NCBI GenBank assembly: GCA_046349435.1
Contig: JAXMCI010000013.1
Span: 1-64,000, forward strand
DNA from: JAXMCI01 sp046349435
Lineage (GTDB): Bacteria; Pseudomonadota; Alphaproteobacteria; Dongiales; Dongiaceae
Direction of reading: 5' to 3'
DNA: 64,000 bases
Part shown: positions 12,501 through 21,070 of the stretch, in pieces
Layout: every line of letters starts with the position of its first letter
Position numbering within the stretch: position 1 is the stretch's first letter
Notes under the pieces: model-generated
Told to the model about the DNA's origin: nothing
What the model saw: the letters and a program-made list of their open reading frames with translations, nothing else
Database searches by the model: none
Translations under genes and position numbers: made by a program

Positions 12501-13592
12501 ATGCGACGCGCGAACGGAGGCGGCCGCCCCCGCCGGCGGCCCGCGACCGCCGAGGCGGGCTGCGGGGCGGCGGCGCCGGGCGGCCGCACCGTCAACCTGG
12601 CCCTCCAGGGCGGCGGCGCGCACGGCGCCTTCACCTGGGGCGTGCTCGACCGGCTGCTCGAGGAGCCGCGGCTCGGCATCGAGGGGGTGACGGCGACCAG
12701 CGCCGGGGCGATGAACGCCACCGTGCTGGCCTACGGCATGGCCGAGGGCGGGCGCGAGGGGGCGCGCCAGGCGCTCGCCCGGTTCTGGCGCAGGATCAGC
12801 GACGCCGCCCTGCTCAGCCCGCTGCAGCCCAGCCTGATCGACCGGCTGGCCGGCAACCGGGCGCTGGAGCATTCGCCGGCCTTCGTCATGTTCGACATCT
12901 GGACCCGGCTGCTCTCGCCCTACCAGTTCAACCCGTTCAACTACAACCCGCTGCGCCGCGTGCTCGAGGAGGTGGTCGACTTCGGCAAGCTGCGGCGCAA
13001 GAGCTGCCCGCTGAAGCTGTTCCTCTCCGCCACCAACGTGCGCACCGGCAAGGTCAAGGTCTTCGACAATGAGAGCGTGACCGCCGACGCGGTGCTCGCC
13101 TCGGGCTGCCTGCCCTTCCTGTTCCAGGCGGTGGAGATCGAGGGCGAGGCCTACTGGGACGGCGGCTACATGGGCAACCCGGCGATCTTCCCGCTGATCT
13201 ATAATTGCGACAGCACCGACGTGGTGATCGTCCACATCAACCCGCTGGAACGTCCCGAGCTGCCCCGCACCGCGACCGAGATCATGAACCGGATCAACGA
13301 GATCAGCTTCAACTCCTCGCTCATGCGCGAGATGCGGGCGATCGAGTTCGTCACCCGGATGATCGACGAGGGCGCGCTGCCCGCCAATCGCGCCCGGCGG
13401 ATGCGCATCCACGCCATCGCCGCCGGCGAGGAGATGGCGCGGCTGTCGGTGGCGAGCAAGCTCAACGCCGACTGGGACGCCCTCAGCCATCTGTTCGCGG
13501 TCGGCCGCCGCCATGCCGAGGACTGGCTCGCCGCCAGCCTCGACCGGGTCGGGCGGGAATCGACCGTCGACATCCGGTCCGCCTACCTGTGA
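12501..13592 (+). CDS. Patatin-like phospholipase family protein
   Basis: A protein of 363 residues. Patatin features are complete: oxyanion motif GGGAHG (residues 37-42), nucleophile Ser67 in TSAG (the preceding Gly of GxSxG is Ala) and Asp220 in the DGGY motif. These form the Ser-Asp dyad of lipid acyl hydrolases. GGGGAGGA precedes the ATG at 12501. The stop codon overlaps the GTG start of the cyclase gene, so translation is probably coupled. Linkage to bdhA suggests a role around PHB granules or membrane lipid turnover; this is inference. Confidence 0.9.
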   Translation: MRRANGGGRPRRRPATAEAGCGAAAPGGRTVNLALQGGGAHGAFTWGVLDRLLEEPRLGIEGVTATSAGAMNATVLAYGMAEGGREGARQALARFWRRISDAALLSPLQPSLIDRLAGNRALEHSPAFVMFDIWTRLLSPYQFNPFNYNPLRRVLEEVVDFGKLRRKSCPLKLFLSATNVRTGKVKVFDNESVTADAVLASGCLPFLFQAVEIEGEAYWDGGYMGNPAIFPLIYNCDSTDVVIVHINPLERPELPRTATEIMNRINEISFNSSLMREMRAIEFVTRMIDEGALPANRARRMRIHAIAAGEEMARLSVASKLNADWDALSHLFAVGRRHAEDWLAASLDRVGRESTVDIRSAYL

Positions 13593-15799
13593 GCGAGGTC
13601 CTGCCGGCCCCGCACCTCCCTGCCCCGGCCGTTCCGGCGCCGACCGTCCCGCAGCCGGCCATCCCGGCGGCGGCCGCCGCGGCGCCGCGGCCGGCGCGCC
13701 GGCGCCGGTTCGGCCTGCGGCTGGCCCTGACCCTGCTGGTGGTGCTGAGCGTGGCGCTGACCGCCGCGCTCATCCACGTCACCTGGTCCTGGACGGCGCG
13801 GCGCAACGTCGCCGACGTGGCGAGCCAGCTCAACGCGCAGATCGTCGATTCGGTGCGGCACGAGCTGCGCGCCACGCTCGACGGCGCCTGGTCGGTGCAG
13901 CAGTCGCTGCTCTCGATCATGACCCAGGAAGCGATCAAGCCGACCGACGAGGCCAAGCGCGAGTTCGTCTTCCTGGCATTGCTGCAGTCGCAGCCGAGCG
14001 TCTCCTGGGTGTCCTTCGGCTTCCCCGACGGCAACTTCTTCGGCGCCCAGAAGGAGGGCGACGACCGCATCAACATGGTCGAGGTGCAGTTCTGGGACGC
14101 GCTGCCCGGCGTCGGCATGGAGCGGATCGACCGCTACCGGCCCGGCGAGAAGGATCCCATCGAGTTCATCGAGCGCCAGTTCCACCGGCGCGACTACGAT
14201 GCGACGAGGCAGCCCTGGTACCGCCGCGCGGTCGCGGAGAACGGCACCGGCTGGAACGTGATCCACCATTTCCCCGATGCCGAGCGCCAGGCGATCAGCA
14301 CCTCGACGCCGCTCTTCGTCCATGACGGCTTCGAGGGCGTCATCAACGTGGTCATCGAGCTCGATCGGCTGTCGCGCTTCCTGCAGGGGCTGACGGTCGG
14401 CCGCAGCGGCACCGCCGTGGTGCTCGACCAGCAGGGCCACGTCATCGCCTCCGCCGACCCTGCCGCGGTACGCCAGCAGCAGGCCGGCGACATGCCGACC
14501 CTGCCCATGCTCGGCGAGAGCAACGCGCTGCTGGCGCTGGTCGATCGCGCGGTGGCGGGCGGCCGCGCCGGCCTCGGCAGCCTCTCCGGCACGCGCCAGA
14601 TCGAGGAGCGTGACGCGGCCGGCGAGGCCTATTTCGTCACCTTCTCGCCGTTGCGCTTCGAGAACTGGGTGGTCGCCACGGTGATCCCCGAGCGCGACTT
14701 CCTGGCCTCGATCGACCGCGCGGCGCGGCTGCTGCTGGCCGGGCTGGTGCTGGTCACCGTGCTGCTGGCGGCAGCGGCGGTGATCGCCGCCAACCGGCTG
14801 ATCGCCAACCCGCTGCTCCGCGTCGCCGCGCAGCTGCACCACATCGAGAGCTTCCGGCTGGAGCGCATCGTGCGGGTGCCCTCGCCGCTGCGCGAGCTCG
14901 ACGATCTCTCGCAAGTGCTGGTCCAGGTCCGCGCCGGGCTGGCTTCCTTCCAGAAGTTCATCCCGACCGACCTGGTGCGCACGCTCGTCTCGCGCGGCAT
15001 CGAGGCAGTGCCCGGCGGGCGCCACGAGACGCTGACCATCATGTTCACCGACCTGGTCGGCTTCACGGCGCTCTCGGAGCGGCTGGGCGACCGCATCGTC
15101 GAGCCGCTGACCGAGTATCTCGAGACCGCCTCGCAGGCGGTGACCAGCCACCGCGGCACGATCGACAAGTTCATCGGCGACGCGGTGATGGCCTTCTGGG
15201 GCGCGCCGGAGCCCAATCCCCGCCACGCCGTCGAGGCCTGCGCCGCGGCGCTCGAATGCCGCCGCCGGCTGGCCGAGCGACAGGCCGGGCGCGACGACGC
15301 CGCGCCGCTCGCCATGCGCATCGGCATCAACACCGGCTCGGTGCTGGTCGGCAACATCGGCTCGCGCGACCGCCTGAGCTACACGGTGATCGGCGACCCG
15401 GTGAACGTGGCGAGCCGGCTCGAGCCGCTCAACAAGCGCTACGGCACCGGCATCGTCATCGGCGAGGACACCCGCCGCGCCGCCGGCGACGCCATCGTCG
15501 TGCGCCGGCTCGACCGCGTCGCGGTGTACGGCCGGATGCAGGGCCTGGCGATCTACGAGCTGATCGCCATGGCCGGCGAGATGGCCGAGCCGCCGGCCTG
15601 GGTGGCGGCCTACGAGGCGGGTCTCGAGCGACACGCGGCGCGGCGCTGGGACGAGGCGATCGCCTGCTTCCGCCAGGCGATCGCGCTGCGCGGCGGCCAC
15701 GACAGGGCCGCCGAGCTGCTGATCGAGCGCTGCCACCGCCTCGCCGCCGAGCCGCCGCCCGCCACCTGGGACGGCACCGTCGCGCTCGATTCGAAGTAG
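13589..15799 (+). CDS. Membrane-bound class III adenylate/guanylate cyclase with periplasmic sensor domain
   Basis: A protein of 736 residues starting at GTG 13589, inside the patatin stop (GTGA overlap). A Pro/Ala-rich N-terminus leads to one membrane helix (about 47-68), a periplasmic Cache-like sensor, a second helix (about 380-405) with a short HAMP-like stretch, then a class III cyclase domain. Metal-binding Asp488 (FTDLVGF) and Asp531 (GDAVMAFWG) are both present, and LSYTVIGDPVNVASRLE follows. A short TPR-like tail ends the protein. It should make cAMP or cGMP in response to a periplasmic signal. No cyclic-nucleotide receptor is coded nearby. Confidence 0.92.
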   Translation: MSEVLPAPHLPAPAVPAPTVPQPAIPAAAAAAPRPARRRRFGLRLALTLLVVLSVALTAALIHVTWSWTARRNVADVASQLNAQIVDSVRHELRATLDGAWSVQQSLLSIMTQEAIKPTDEAKREFVFLALLQSQPSVSWVSFGFPDGNFFGAQKEGDDRINMVEVQFWDALPGVGMERIDRYRPGEKDPIEFIERQFHRRDYDATRQPWYRRAVAENGTGWNVIHHFPDAERQAISTSTPLFVHDGFEGVINVVIELDRLSRFLQGLTVGRSGTAVVLDQQGHVIASADPAAVRQQQAGDMPTLPMLGESNALLALVDRAVAGGRAGLGSLSGTRQIEERDAAGEAYFVTFSPLRFENWVVATVIPERDFLASIDRAARLLLAGLVLVTVLLAAAAVIAANRLIANPLLRVAAQLHHIESFRLERIVRVPSPLRELDDLSQVLVQVRAGLASFQKFIPTDLVRTLVSRGIEAVPGGRHETLTIMFTDLVGFTALSERLGDRIVEPLTEYLETASQAVTSHRGTIDKFIGDAVMAFWGAPEPNPRHAVEACAAALECRRRLAERQAGRDDAAPLAMRIGINTGSVLVGNIGSRDRLSYTVIGDPVNVASRLEPLNKRYGTGIVIGEDTRRAAGDAIVVRRLDRVAVYGRMQGLAIYELIAMAGEMAEPPAWVAAYEAGLERHAARRWDEAIACFRQAIALRGGHDRAAELLIERCHRLAAEPPPATWDGTVALDSK

Positions 15800-15813
15800 G
15801 TAGGAATTCCCTC

Positions 15814-15835
15814 CTCTTCCGCCCGGGCGGGAGAG
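15814..15835 (+). terminator. GC-rich hairpin after the cyclase gene
   Basis: CTCTTCCGCCC and GGGCGGGAGAG form an 11-bp stem (one G-T pair) with almost no loop, 15 bp after the cyclase stop. There is no T-tract. It may terminate transcription or be an intergenic palindromic repeat of the type common in GC-rich proteobacteria. Confidence 0.4.
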
Positions 15836-15923
15836 GGCCGGACGAGGGTGGGGGCCGCGGGACGCCTCGCTCGCCCTGCCGGCACGGGCGCGCCGGGCGG
15901 GGCCGGCGCCATCAGGGCCGCTT

Positions 15924-15950
15924 ATCGAAACCATGACCAAGCGGCATTTC
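15924..15950. promoter_or_regulatory. LysR-type site 2: ATCGAAA-N11-CGGCATTTC
   Basis: Same blocks and spacing as the sites at 11517, 19326 and 23781. It lies 86 bp before the bufA1-like gene. No LysR gene is adjacent here, so it is probably read by one of the two LysR proteins in this region. Confidence 0.75.
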
Positions 15951-16036
15951 AGCTGCGCGCGGCGATCGACGAGATTGTCGGCACGGGGCCTTCCGGCCCC
16001 GCCGGAGAGACCCCACATCCCACGAGGAGACAATCG

Positions 16037-16294
16037 ATGCGCACCTCCCTGATGATCGCCGCGGCGCTCGCCGTCGCCGTCCCGCTCGCCGCCCAGGCCG
16101 GCCCGGCCGCCACCCCCGGCTTCGAGCACGAGAAGTGCTACGGCGTCGCCAAGGCGGCGCAGAACGACTGCCAGACGGCGACCCATTCCTGCGCCGGCAC
16201 GGCGCAGAAGGACGGCCAGGCCGATTCCTGGATCTACGTCCCGGCCGGCACCTGCGCCAAGATCGTCGGCGGCAGCAACAGCCCGAAGGCCTGA
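16037..16294 (+). CDS. bufA1: Bufferin-like precursor (DUF2282/BufA1 family)
   Basis: A protein of 85 residues: signal peptide (about 1-21, ending AAQA), then a mature part with four cysteines (C34, C45, C52, C73) in EKCYG, NDC, SCAG and GTC, and WIYVP. This pattern is that of DUF2282, the BufA1 bufferins, periplasmic peptides that help with metal (copper) stress after cysteine modification by an MNIO (DUF692) enzyme. GAGGAGA precedes the ATG. The usual partners bufB (DUF692) and bufC are absent from the window; the next gene is NDH-2. It is either modified by an enzyme coded elsewhere or has a different role. Confidence 0.87.
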   Translation: MRTSLMIAAALAVAVPLAAQAGPAATPGFEHEKCYGVAKAAQNDCQTATHSCAGTAQKDGQADSWIYVPAGTCAKIVGGSNSPKA

Positions 16295-16371
16295 TCGACG
16301 GGACCGCGGTCCGGCGCCGGGAACGGCGCCGGGCCGCGGGCGTCCCGGGTCGCGCCGCGAGGAGACGACGG

Positions 16372-17685
16372 ATGAGCCAGCAGACGCGCCCCCGCATCGT
16401 CATCGTCGGCGCCGGCTTCGGCGGGCTCTCGGCGGCCAAGGCGCTGGCCGGCGCGCCGGCCGAGGTCGTCCTGATCGACCGCAACAACTATCACCTGTTC
16501 CAGCCCCTGCTCTACCAGGTGGCGACCGCCGGCCTGTCGCCGGCCGACATCGCCGCCCCGATCCGCGGCATCCTGCGCCGCCAGGCCAACGCCCGCGTCG
16601 TGCTCGGCCGCGTCACCGGCATCGACCTCGATGGCCGCGCCGTGCTGCTCGGGGCCGAGCGCCTCCCCTACGACACTCTGGTCGTCGCGACCGGCGCGCG
16701 GCACGCCTATTTCGGCCACGACGACTGGGAGCGCTTCGCGCCGGGGCTGAAGAAGATCGAGGACGCGACCGCGATCCGCCGCCGCATCCTGCTCGCCTTC
16801 GAGCTGGCCGAGGCGTCGGACGATCCGGCGGAGCAGCGCCGCCTGCTCAACTTCGCGGTGATCGGCGGCGGCCCGACCGGCGTCGAGATGGCCGGCGCCA
16901 TCGTCGAGCTGGCGCGCCGCGCGCTGGCCCGCGACTTCCGCCGCATCGACCCGCGCGCCGCGCGGGTGGTGCTGGTCGAAGCCGGGCCGCGGCTGCTCCC
17001 CGCCTTCCCCGAGGCGCTCTCCGCCGCCGCGCAGCGCATGCTGGAGCGGCTCGGCGTGGAGGTCCGGGTCGGCCAGGCGGTGACCGGCTGCGACGAGCGC
17101 GGCATCGCCATCGGCGCCGAGCATCTGCCGGCCGGCACGATCGTCTGGGCGGCCGGCGTCGCCGCCTCGCCCGCCGCGCGGTGGCTCGGCGCCGAGCGCG
17201 ACCGGGCCGGCCGCGTCAAGGTGGCGACCGACCTGACGCTGCCCGGCCATCCCGAGGTCTTCGTCATCGGCGACACCGCGCTGGTGACCGATGCGGCCGG
17301 CCGGCCGGTGCCCGGCGTGGCGCCGGCCGCCAAGCAGCAGGGCGGCCACGTCGCCGCCACCATTCGCGCCCGCCTCGCCGGCGACGCCGCGCCGCGTCCG
17401 TTCACCTATCGCGGTATCGGCAACCTGGCGACCATCGGCCGCAAGGCGGCGGTGGTCGACTTCGGCTGGATCCGCCTGACCGGCCTCGTCGCCTGGCTGC
17501 TCTGGGGCCTGGTCCACGTCTTCTTCCTGATCGGCTTCCGCAACCGCATCGTGGTGATGGTCAACTGGCTGTGGGCCTACCTGACCTTCGATCCGGGCGC
17601 GCGGCTGATCACCGGCGCCGACGCGGTGCGCGAGGCCGAGGGCGAGATGGGAATGCCGTCCGGCCACCCCCGGGCGGCGGAGTGA
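16372..17685 (+). CDS. ndh: Type II NADH:quinone oxidoreductase (NDH-2)
   Basis: A protein of 437 residues with two dinucleotide-binding motifs: GAGFGGLSAAK for FAD near the start and GGGPTGVEMAG for NADH in the middle. DRNNYHLFQPLLYQVATAGL, VWAAGV, the FAD-contacting GD motif (VFVIGDTA), and KQQGGHVA are all typical of NDH-2. A hydrophobic C-terminus (LTGLVAWLLWGLVHVFFLIGF) should seat it on the inner membrane. It oxidises NADH without pumping protons. GAGGAGA lies before the ATG. It is 77 bp after bufA1 and probably in the same transcript, downstream of LysR-type site 2. Confidence 0.94.
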   Translation: MSQQTRPRIVIVGAGFGGLSAAKALAGAPAEVVLIDRNNYHLFQPLLYQVATAGLSPADIAAPIRGILRRQANARVVLGRVTGIDLDGRAVLLGAERLPYDTLVVATGARHAYFGHDDWERFAPGLKKIEDATAIRRRILLAFELAEASDDPAEQRRLLNFAVIGGGPTGVEMAGAIVELARRALARDFRRIDPRAARVVLVEAGPRLLPAFPEALSAAAQRMLERLGVEVRVGQAVTGCDERGIAIGAEHLPAGTIVWAAGVAASPAARWLGAERDRAGRVKVATDLTLPGHPEVFVIGDTALVTDAAGRPVPGVAPAAKQQGGHVAATIRARLAGDAAPRPFTYRGIGNLATIGRKAAVVDFGWIRLTGLVAWLLWGLVHVFFLIGFRNRIVVMVNWLWAYLTFDPGARLITGADAVREAEGEMGMPSGHPRAAE

Positions 17686-17686
17686 G

Positions 17687-18331
17687 TCAGGCGAGCGCCT
17701 GCAGCGCCGCGACGATCTCGGCCGGCTCGGCCCGCCGGGTGAAGTCGGGATCGGCGAAGGCGTAGCGCACGAGCCCGTCGCGCCCGACCACGAAGGTGGC
17801 GGGGATCGGGATGAACCAGCCGGCATTGCCGTGCCGCGCCGGCAGGTCGATGCCGTAGGAGAGCAGCATCGTCCGGGTCTCGAGCGGCGCCTGGAAGACG
17901 ACCCCGCACTGCATGGCCACGGCGCTGTCGACATCCGACAGTACCGGGAAGGTCAGGCCGAGCGAGCGCTTGGCGGCGAGCGGATAGCCGGCGCCGTCCG
18001 GCGTCAGCGCCACCAGCCGGCCGCCGGCCGCCGCGATCTCCGGCAGCGCCGCCTCAAGCGCCTGCAGCATCGCCGAGCAGAACGGGCACCAGTCGCCGCG
18101 GAAGAAGCTGACCACCAGCGGGCCCTCGGCGAGCAGCGCGTCGGAGGCGACCAACCCGCCCGCGGCCTCGGGCAGCAGGAACGCGGGAAAGGCGTCGCCC
18201 GCCTTGAGGCAGCCCTCGGCCGAGCCGGCGCGCAGCAGCTGGCGCACCAGCGCACCGTGCGCGCGCCGCGCCGCCTCGCTCATCGCCGAGCCGCGCAGCG
18301 CGTCGAGCCGGGGTTGCAGGGGACTCGTCAT
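17687..18331 (-). CDS. Peroxiredoxin-like (AhpC/TSA family) protein
   Basis: A protein of 214 residues with a thioredoxin fold; the active site is RGDWCPFC with Cys82 and Cys85. No signal peptide, so it acts in the cytoplasm, probably reducing peroxides or another oxidant. The ATG at 18331 overlaps the LysR stop by one base (TGATG) and is preceded by GGAGG, so the two genes are translationally coupled. A GTG at 18334 is possible but too close to that ribosome site. Coupling to a LysR gene links the regulon to redox stress. Confidence 0.88.
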   Translation of the reverse strand: MTSPLQPRLDALRGSAMSEAARRAHGALVRQLLRAGSAEGCLKAGDAFPAFLLPEAAGGLVASDALLAEGPLVVSFFRGDWCPFCSAMLQALEAALPEIAAAGGRLVALTPDGAGYPLAAKRSLGLTFPVLSDVDSAVAMQCGVVFQAPLETRTMLLSYGIDLPARHGNAGWFIPIPATFVVGRDGLVRYAFADPDFTRRAEPAEIVAALQALA

Positions 18332-19248
18332 CACGCCGCCTCCGTCCGGCCGCCTTCCACAGGCACGGCCTCCCAGTCGCGCGACCGCATCAGCTTGAGG
18401 AAGCTGGAGAGCGCCGGCCCGTGCGGCCGGCCGCCGACCGCCACCAGCAGCAGCTGGCGGCGGGCGAGCGGCTCGGCCAGCGGCCGGGCCGCCAGCCCCG
18501 CGGGCGGCGGCTGGCGGTCGCCCGCCAGCGCCAGCCCGAGGCCGGCGGCGACCATGGCATGGACCTGCTCGTCCGACGCCGCCTGGTGGGCGATGCGCGG
18601 CTCGATGCCGGCGGCGCCGCAGAGCCGCAGCAGGGCGGCGCGGAAGTCGCAGCCCTCCGCCGCGCGCGCCAGCAGCGGCTCGCCCGCCAGCGCGGCGATC
18701 GGCACCGCTTCGAGCGCCGCCACGGGATGATCGGGCGGGCAGAGCACGACGTAGCGCTCGCTGCCGAGCGGCCAGCGATCGAGCCGCTCATGCAGCTTCT
18801 CCGGCCGCACCAGCAGGGCGGCGTCGAGAGCGTTCTCGAGCAGCGACTCGACCAGCGCGTCGGGCTCCGCCTGCGCCAGGGTCAGCGCCAGCCCGTCGAG
18901 GCGCTGGTGCAGCGCCGCCAGCACCGGCGCCACCAGCCCGGCGCCGACCGACGGCGCCAGGCCGAGGCGCAGGGGCGCGGCCTCGCGCCGGCGGTAGGTG
19001 GCCGCCGCCGCCTTGGCGGCCTCGGCGGCGCGGTAAGTCTGCTCGATCAGCGGCAGCAGCTGGCGGCCGAGCTCGGTGAGCTGCGTCAGGTTGCGCTCGC
19101 GATGCAGCAGCGGCCCGCCGAACTCCTCCTCGAGCCGCTGGATCGCCCGGGTGAGCGCCGGCTGGGTGACGTTGCAGGCCTCCGCCGCCCGGGTGAAGTT
19201 GAGCGTCTGCGCCAGCGTCAGGAAGTAGCGCGCCTGATAGAGCTCCAT
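18331..19248 (-). CDS. LysR-type transcriptional regulator (copy 2)
   Basis: A protein of 305 residues beginning MELYQARYF with the same helix-turn-helix core (FTRAAEACNVTQPALTRAIQ) as the copy at 10589-11488, then a LysR substrate-binding domain that is clearly more diverged. It is divergent from the patatin-like gene at 19428 and is transcribed with a peroxiredoxin gene. A 27-bp LysR-type site lies in the intergenic region. The two regulators probably share sites but answer different signals. Confidence 0.93.
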   Translation of the reverse strand: MELYQARYFLTLAQTLNFTRAAEACNVTQPALTRAIQRLEEEFGGPLLHRERNLTQLTELGRQLLPLIEQTYRAAEAAKAAAATYRRREAAPLRLGLAPSVGAGLVAPVLAALHQRLDGLALTLAQAEPDALVESLLENALDAALLVRPEKLHERLDRWPLGSERYVVLCPPDHPVAALEAVPIAALAGEPLLARAAEGCDFRAALLRLCGAAGIEPRIAHQAASDEQVHAMVAAGLGLALAGDRQPPPAGLAARPLAEPLARRQLLLVAVGGRPHGPALSSFLKLMRSRDWEAVPVEGGRTEAA

Positions 19249-19325
19249 GGCGCGGCCGATCCTAGCCCAGGCCGCGCCTGGAATGAAGCAGGGGCGGGCC
19301 GGCAGGCCCGCAATAGAGGGCGGTT

Positions 19326-19352
19326 ATCGAAACAATACACCCTCGGCATTTC
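19326..19352. promoter_or_regulatory. LysR-type site 3: ATCGAAA-N11-CGGCATTTC
   Basis: Same blocks and spacing as the sites at 11517, 15924 and 23781. It lies between LysR copy 2 (starts 19248) and the patatin-like gene (starts 19428), about 76 bp from each, the normal place for a divergent LysR-controlled promoter. Confidence 0.75.
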
Positions 19353-19427
19353 CGCCTCTTCACGAGTTGAACGATCGTGATCGCCAATCCCGGCTAGTTA
19401 AGCGGGTGGCGAGCCAAGGAGGAGGAG

Positions 19428-20375
19428 ATGCTCGAGATCGACCTGCCGACGACGGCAGAGCACCATGAGGAGCGCGACGTGCCGCTACCGCCCCCCTGCC
19501 CGCGCCGCGCGATCGGCCTGGCGCTGCCGGGCGGCGGCGCCCATGGCGCCTTCGTCTGGGGCGTGGTGGACCGGCTGCTGGAGGAGCCGGGGCTGAAGGT
19601 CAGCCACATCGCCGCGACCGGCACCGGCGCGCTCAACGCCGTGGTCCTGGCCTACGGGCTGACCCTGGGCGGCGCCCGCGGCGGGCAGCGCGCGCTGCGC
19701 AACTTCTGGCGGCGCATGGCGCATCTGGCGCAGGGCAGCGCGCTGCGCCCGGCGCTGGTCGACCGGCTCGCCGACCGGCGCCCCGGCGCCCGTCCGGCGA
19801 GCTTCGCCTTCGGCCTGGTCGACCGGCTGCTGTCGCCGGCCGAGGTCAGGGCCCTGCATCACGATCCGCTGCGGGCGGCGCTGGCGCAGTCGATCGCCTT
19901 CGCCGCGCTCGCCGGCCCGCGCTGCCCGGTCGGGCTGCGGCTCGCCGCGATCAGCCTGCGCAGCGGCGCGCTGCGGCTGCTCGGCAACGCCGACCTGTCG
20001 CCGGAGGCCGTGCTCGCTTCCGCCACGGTGCCCTGCCTCTTCCAGGCCGTCGAGATCGACGGCGAGCCCTTCTGCAGCGCCGGCGACGCTCCCGAGCCGC
20101 TGGTCCAGGCGCTGGGCGCGCTGGCGCCGGCCGACGAGATCCTGGTCGTCGCGACGGAGGCGGGCCCGCGGCCGACCGGACGGCCCGGACTGCAGACGCT
20201 CGCGGCGTTCGGAATCGAGGACCAGCTCGCTGCCGCCGGGTGCGAGGAGGCCCGCTGGGACTCGCTGCTCGAGCTTCACGCCATCGGCCGCGACCAGGCC
20301 GACCTCTGGCTCGCCGCACGATCGCCGAGCCTGTCGCGGCGCGTCGGCGCCGCCCTCGCCCGCGCGGCCGGATAG
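19428..20375 (+). CDS. Patatin-like protein lacking both catalytic residues (pseudoenzyme)
   Basis: A protein of 315 residues, clearly a paralogue of 12501-13592: it keeps GGGAHGAF and WGVVDRLLEEPGL. But the nucleophile motif reads AATGTGALN, with Gly65 where Ser should be, and the DGGY motif reads CSAGD, with Ser217 in place of the Asp. The frame is intact over the whole length, so it is not a simple decayed gene. It probably binds lipid, PHB or its active paralogue rather than hydrolysing. It heads a set of same-strand genes (DoxX, cyclase, ClC). AGGAGGAG precedes the ATG. Confidence 0.85.
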   Translation: MLEIDLPTTAEHHEERDVPLPPPCPRRAIGLALPGGGAHGAFVWGVVDRLLEEPGLKVSHIAATGTGALNAVVLAYGLTLGGARGGQRALRNFWRRMAHLAQGSALRPALVDRLADRRPGARPASFAFGLVDRLLSPAEVRALHHDPLRAALAQSIAFAALAGPRCPVGLRLAAISLRSGALRLLGNADLSPEAVLASATVPCLFQAVEIDGEPFCSAGDAPEPLVQALGALAPADEILVVATEAGPRPTGRPGLQTLAAFGIEDQLAAAGCEEARWDSLLELHAIGRDQADLWLAARSPSLSRRVGAALARAAG

Positions 20376-20413
20376 GCCGCCCCGCCCTGCCTCTGGAACC
20401 AAGGAGAAACACG

Positions 20414-20875
20414 ATGTCGCTCGCCCACAGCCCGCCTGCCCCGATCGGCCTCGCCAGCCTCGCGCGCCGCGGGATCGATATCCTCGAGAGCATTCCGGTC
20501 GCGCTTCCCGAGCTCGTGCTGCGGCTCGGCGTCGGCCTCGCCTTCTGGCGCTCCGGCCAGGTCAAGATCCAGAGCTGGAGCATCACCCAGACGCTCTTCG
20601 CCGAGGAGTACCGGGTGCCGCTGCTGCCGCCCGAGCTCGCCGCGACGCTGGCCGCGGCGGTCGAGCTGACCACGCCCGTCCTGCTGCTGCTCGGGCTGGC
20701 GACGCGGCTCTCCGCCGCGGCCATGCTCGGCATGACGCTGGTGATCCAGGTGTTCGTCTATCCGATGAACTACCCCGACCACCTGCTGTGGGCCGGCCCG
20801 CTTCTCTACCTTGTCCTGCGCGGCCCCGGCGCGCTCTCGATCGACCATCTCATCCGCCGTCGCATCCTGGGCTAG
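20414..20875 (+). CDS. DoxX family membrane protein
   Basis: A protein of 153 residues with four probable membrane helices and the DoxX family pattern (LRLGVGLAFWRSGQVKI early, then LLGLATRLSA and a YPMNYPDHLLWAGPLL segment). DoxX proteins are inner-membrane proteins tied to sulfur/redox stress and often found with bufferin genes. AAGGAG lies before the ATG, 38 bp after the patatin-like gene. With bufA1 4 kb upstream and the shared LysR-type sites, it is probably part of the same stress response. Confidence 0.88.
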   Translation: MSLAHSPPAPIGLASLARRGIDILESIPVALPELVLRLGVGLAFWRSGQVKIQSWSITQTLFAEEYRVPLLPPELAATLAAAVELTTPVLLLLGLATRLSAAAMLGMTLVIQVFVYPMNYPDHLLWAGPLLYLVLRGPGALSIDHLIRRRILG

Positions 20876-20884
20876 GGACGGACG

Positions 20885-21037
20885 ATGCACGATCTCGACC
20901 GCCGCCTCGCCGCCGCTCGCCTCGAGCTCGGCGGCGAGGCCCCGCCTCGCGGACGCCGCCGCGTCCTGGCCCGCCTGGCGATGCTGGCTCGCGCGCTGCG
21001 GCGCAACTCGCTGGCGGGCGCGACCGGCCACGCTTGA
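20885..21037 (+). CDS. Possible 50-residue basic peptide
   Basis: An ATG frame of 50 residues fits between DoxX (9 bp gap) and the cyclase gene (33 bp gap). The peptide is Arg-rich in the middle (RGRRRVLARLAMLARALRR) and could form an amphipathic helix. The ribosome site is weak. I do not recognise a family; it may be chance in GC-rich DNA. Confidence 0.3.
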   Translation: MHDLDRRLAAARLELGGEAPPRGRRRVLARLAMLARALRRNSLAGATGHA

Positions 21038-21070
21038 CCGCCCCGGACCCGGTTCCTGTAAGCTGCATGG

